This document shows positions 24,765 to 26,926 of a stretch of DNA of 26,926 bases, one piece after another. The number at the start of each line of letters is the position of its first letter. Position 1 is the first letter of the stretch. The stretch covers positions 3,105 through 30,030 of the forward strand of contig DGPR01000016.1 of the NCBI GenBank assembly GCA_002390525.1, written 5' to 3'. The position numbers were made by a program, and so were the translations under genes. Origin of the DNA: Cellvibrionales bacterium UBA4435. Its GTDB lineage: Bacteria > Pseudomonadota > Gammaproteobacteria > Pseudomonadales > Porticoccaceae. The notes under the pieces are model-generated. The model saw only the letters and a program-made list of their open reading frames with translations. It was not told the DNA's origin and did not search any database.

Positions 24765-25985
24765 TTAATCCAGTTTTCGCCCTTTGTTGGCTGCAATTCT
24801 GAGACGCAAAGCATTAAGTTTTATAAAACCTTCTGCGTCTTTTTGATCATAGGCGCCATCGTCATCTTCGAAAGTAGCAATTCGCTCGTCAAATAAACTA
24901 TCTGGAGACTTGCGGCCTACTACTACTACATTTCCCTTATACAATTTGAGCCTAACAATTCCATTGACTGCATCTTGAGTGGTATCTATAAGTTTTTGTA
25001 ACATTGACCGCTCTGGTGACCACCAATAACCGTTATAAACTACTTCTGCGTACTTGGGCATCAAGCTATCTTTGAGATGAGCCGATTCTCGATCCAAAGT
25101 AAGGGATTCAATAGCTCTATGCGCATATAACATGATCGTGCCTCCGGGAGTTTCATAGCAACCACGAGATTTCATTCCAACGTAACGATTTTCTACTAAA
25201 TCTAGTCTCCCTATACCATTATCGCCACCAACTTTATTTAAATGGGATAAAATTTCTGCTGGAGACATTAATTTATCGTCAATTGCAACGATATCTCCTT
25301 TTTTGAATTCAAGGTTGACATAAATTGGGGTGTCAGGAGCATTTTCTGGAGAAACTGTCCAGCGCCACATATCCTCCTCAGACTCCATCCAAGGATCCTC
25401 TAAAACACCACCCTCATATGAGACATGAAGTAAATTAGCATCCATTGAATAAGGTGATTTTTTCTTTTTTCCAGAGAAGTCGACGGGGATTCGGTGTTTC
25501 TTGCAATAGTCCATAAGCTTTTCTCTTGAGGTTAACTCCCATTCACGCCATGGAGCTATAACCTTTATTCCTGGCTTCAATGCATAAGCGCCTAGCTCGA
25601 AACGTACCTGATCATTGCCCTTGCCCGTTGCACCATGAGCAATAGCGTCTGCACCTACTTCGTTTGCTATCTCAATTAGTCGTTTAGAGATCAAGGGACG
25701 AGCAATCGAAGTACCCAATAAATATTCGCCTTCATAAACAGCATTAGCTCGAAACATAGGAAAAACATAATCACGTACAAATTCTTCACGTAAATCATCT
25801 ATATATATCTTATTAACACCTAATGCTTTTGCTTTTGCTCTTGCTGGCTCAACTTCTTCGCCTTGACCAATATCAGCTGTAAACGTGACCACCTCACACT
25901 TATATTTTTCCTGCAACCATTTAACAATAACAGAGGTATCAAGGCCGCCAGAATAAGCTAAAACTACTTTATTAATATTGGTCAC
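24765..25985 (-). CDS. argG: Argininosuccinate synthase
   Basis: ArgG joins citrulline and aspartate with ATP in arginine synthesis. At 406 aa it is the common ~400-aa type. The N-terminal PP-loop is [11 protein letters not shown] at residues 8-18; also seen are [32 protein letters not shown] and [15 protein letters not shown]. The start is a GTG at 25985, chosen because AGGAG lies 8 nt upstream and the PP-loop is then at the normal distance. No argH or ARG-box operator is recognised. It heads the argG-gloA-dat-alr run. Confidence 0.97.
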   Translation of the reverse strand: MTNINKVVLAYSGGLDTSVIVKWLQEKYKCEVVTFTADIGQGEEVEPARAKAKALGVNKIYIDDLREEFVRDYVFPMFRANAVYEGEYLLGTSIARPLISKRLIEIANEVGADAIAHGATGKGNDQVRFELGAYALKPGIKVIAPWREWELTSREKLMDYCKKHRIPVDFSGKKKKSPYSMDANLLHVSYEGGVLEDPWMESEEDMWRWTVSPENAPDTPIYVNLEFKKGDIVAIDDKLMSPAEILSHLNKVGGDNGIGRLDLVENRYVGMKSRGCYETPGGTIMLYAHRAIESLTLDRESAHLKDSLMPKYAEVVYNGYWWSPERSMLQKLIDTTQDAVNGIVRLKLYKGNVVVVGRKSPDSLFDERIATFEDDDGAYDQKDAEGFIKLNALRLRIAANKGRKLD

Positions 25986-26025
25986 TAAGTAAACTCCTGT
26001 TTCAGTAATATTTTATGATTGAAAA

Positions 26026-26053
26026 AATATAGTCTATTCTAATATGCTGTTGA
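26026..26053 (-). promoter_or_regulatory. Candidate promoter of argG
   Basis: Minus strand: TCAACA (26048-26053), 16-nt spacer, TATATT (26026-26031), about 40 nt before the GTG start. A moderate match in AT-rich DNA. On plus, TATAAT at 26117-26122 (without a good -35) and TTTCAC-16-TATACT (26058-26085) are candidates for pyrC. Confidence 0.35.
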
Positions 26054-26201
26054 CTAGTTTCACAGCAAACACTTAATAATATACTCATAAAACAACAACC
26101 TTGCTAACAAGAAGGGTATAATCACATTGAATTTATTCTAAAGGGTTCAAAAATCCCATTAGCATTATCTGTAGAAATCAATTAAAGATAATAAAATTAT
26201 A

Positions 26202-26926
26202 ATGAAAAAAGATATCCAAAAAGAAATAACCATAATCCGCCCAGATGACTGGCATGTTCATTTAAGGGATAGCGAGGCATTAGCTTTCACTGTAGAAGAC
26301 GCAGCCAGAAATTTTGGTAGGTCAATTGTAATGCCAAATCTAGACCCTCCAGTTTTAACAACAGATCAAGCTTTGTCCTATCGTGAACGCATATTGAACA
26401 ATCGTCCAAAAAATTCGCACTGGCAACCATTGATGGTCATCTATCTAACTGATAAGACTGCGCCCGAGGAAATCACCAAAGCTAAGGCTTCAGGTAAGGT
26501 ATTTGGATGCAAGTACTATCCAGCTGGAGCTACCACAAATTCTGAATCAGGGGTTACAGATTTAAAAAAAATCTATCCAGTCCTGTCGCAAATGGAAAAA
26601 GAAGGTGTTCCTTTACTTCTCCATGGTGAAGTCACTGATCAAAACGTTGATATTTTTGATCGAGAATCTATTTTTATAGACCTTCATCTAAAGGAACTTG
26701 TAAGCAATTTTCCTGAACTGAATATCGTATTTGAGCATATTACCTCGAAAGAGGCGGTAGATTTTGTAGCAGGTTCGACCGACAAACTGGCTGCAACGAT
26801 TACACCTCAACATCTTTTATATAATCGTAATCATATGCTTTCGACAGGGATCAGGCCTCACTACTATTGTTTACCAATTTTAAAAAGAGATACCCATCAA
26901 AAAGCGCTAATATCTGCAGCAATTAG
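26202..26926 (+). CDS. pyrC: Dihydroorotase, N-terminal two-thirds (cut by window edge)
   Basis: PyrC cyclises carbamoyl aspartate to dihydroorotate in pyrimidine synthesis. About 241 codons are present, running off the right edge; class II dihydroorotases have ~345. Seen: the zinc-binding DWHVHLRD with His18 and His20, the carboxylated lysine Lys104 in [10 protein letters not shown], His141 in LLHGEV, and His179 in FEHIT, each two residues later than in E. coli PyrC, then CLPILKRD near the edge. The catalytic Asp lies beyond the window. It is divergent from argG with a 216-bp gap; the ribosome site before the ATG is not evident. Confidence 0.96.
   Translation, partial: MKKDIQKEITIIRPDDWHVHLRDSEALAFTVEDAARNFGRSIVMPNLDPPVLTTDQALSYRERILNNRPKNSHWQPLMVIYLTDKTAPEEITKAKASGKVFGCKYYPAGATTNSESGVTDLKKIYPVLSQMEKEGVPLLLHGEVTDQNVDIFDRESIFIDLHLKELVSNFPELNIVFEHITSKEAVDFVAGSTDKLAATITPQHLLYNRNHMLSTGIRPHYYCLPILKRDTHQKALISAAI

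Noticed and set aside
24707..24814. 36-codon N-terminal extension of gloA into argG
   Set aside because: With the ATG at 24706 all four metal ligands have E. coli numbering; the extension is only an open frame.
26069..26091. Possible ARG box near argG
   Set aside because: Only fragments of the TGAAT/ATTCA half-sites can be found; not above background in AT-rich DNA.

Overview
The window reads as a gene-dense, AT-rich (G+C in the mid-to-high 30s by eye, not computed) chromosome segment of a gammaproteobacterium. The evidence is a BamC lipoprotein gene, an LpxL-type lipid A acyltransferase, and the order dxr-cdsA-uppS-frr-pyrH-tsf-rpsB / map-glnD-dapC ... ArsC-like-dapD-dapE, which is the Pseudomonas-type layout. 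The long (343 aa) DapD and the dapA-bamC-MBL block point the same way. The AT bias, short intergenic gaps and plain biosynthetic content suit a streamlined, free-living, perhaps marine lineage, but the species cannot be named from sequence alone. I see no tRNA, rRNA, insertion sequence, phage gene, CRISPR array or defence island.

Left part (1-5750, minus strand): translation and envelope-precursor genes. rpsB-tsf is driven by a good extended -10 promoter behind a ~120-nt leader, with an attenuator-like hairpin between the two genes and a textbook terminator after tsf. Then follow pyrH, frr, uppS, cdsA and dxr (cut by the window edge), tightly packed.

Second part (5967-14090, plus strand): map and glnD (1-nt overlap), then dapC, nth (7-nt overlap), an ArsC/Spx-family protein, dapD and dapE. 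Nitrogen sensing (GlnD) thus sits beside three genes of the succinylase branch of diaminopimelate/lysine synthesis, whose first dedicated enzyme, DapA, is encoded further right.

Third part (14119-20493, minus strand): rsmJ, a 532-bp non-coding AT-rich spacer with DnaA-box-like sites and an IHF-consensus match, then a metallo-beta-lactamase-fold protein, bamC, dapA, lpxL and fabV.

Right part (20682-26926): doxX-like membrane protein and purC on plus; argG-gloA-dat-alr as a minus-strand run that combines arginine synthesis, methylglyoxal detoxification and D-amino-acid supply for the cell wall; and pyrC (cut by the window edge) on plus.

No gene cluster here looks like an undescribed system. 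The items most worth a second look are non-coding (the DnaA-box spacer, a 10-bp palindrome repeated 89 bp apart between rpsB and map, the rpsB leader) and two protein oddities (an unusual cysteine pattern in the Nth iron-sulphur loop, and a long charged tail on ribosomal protein S2).
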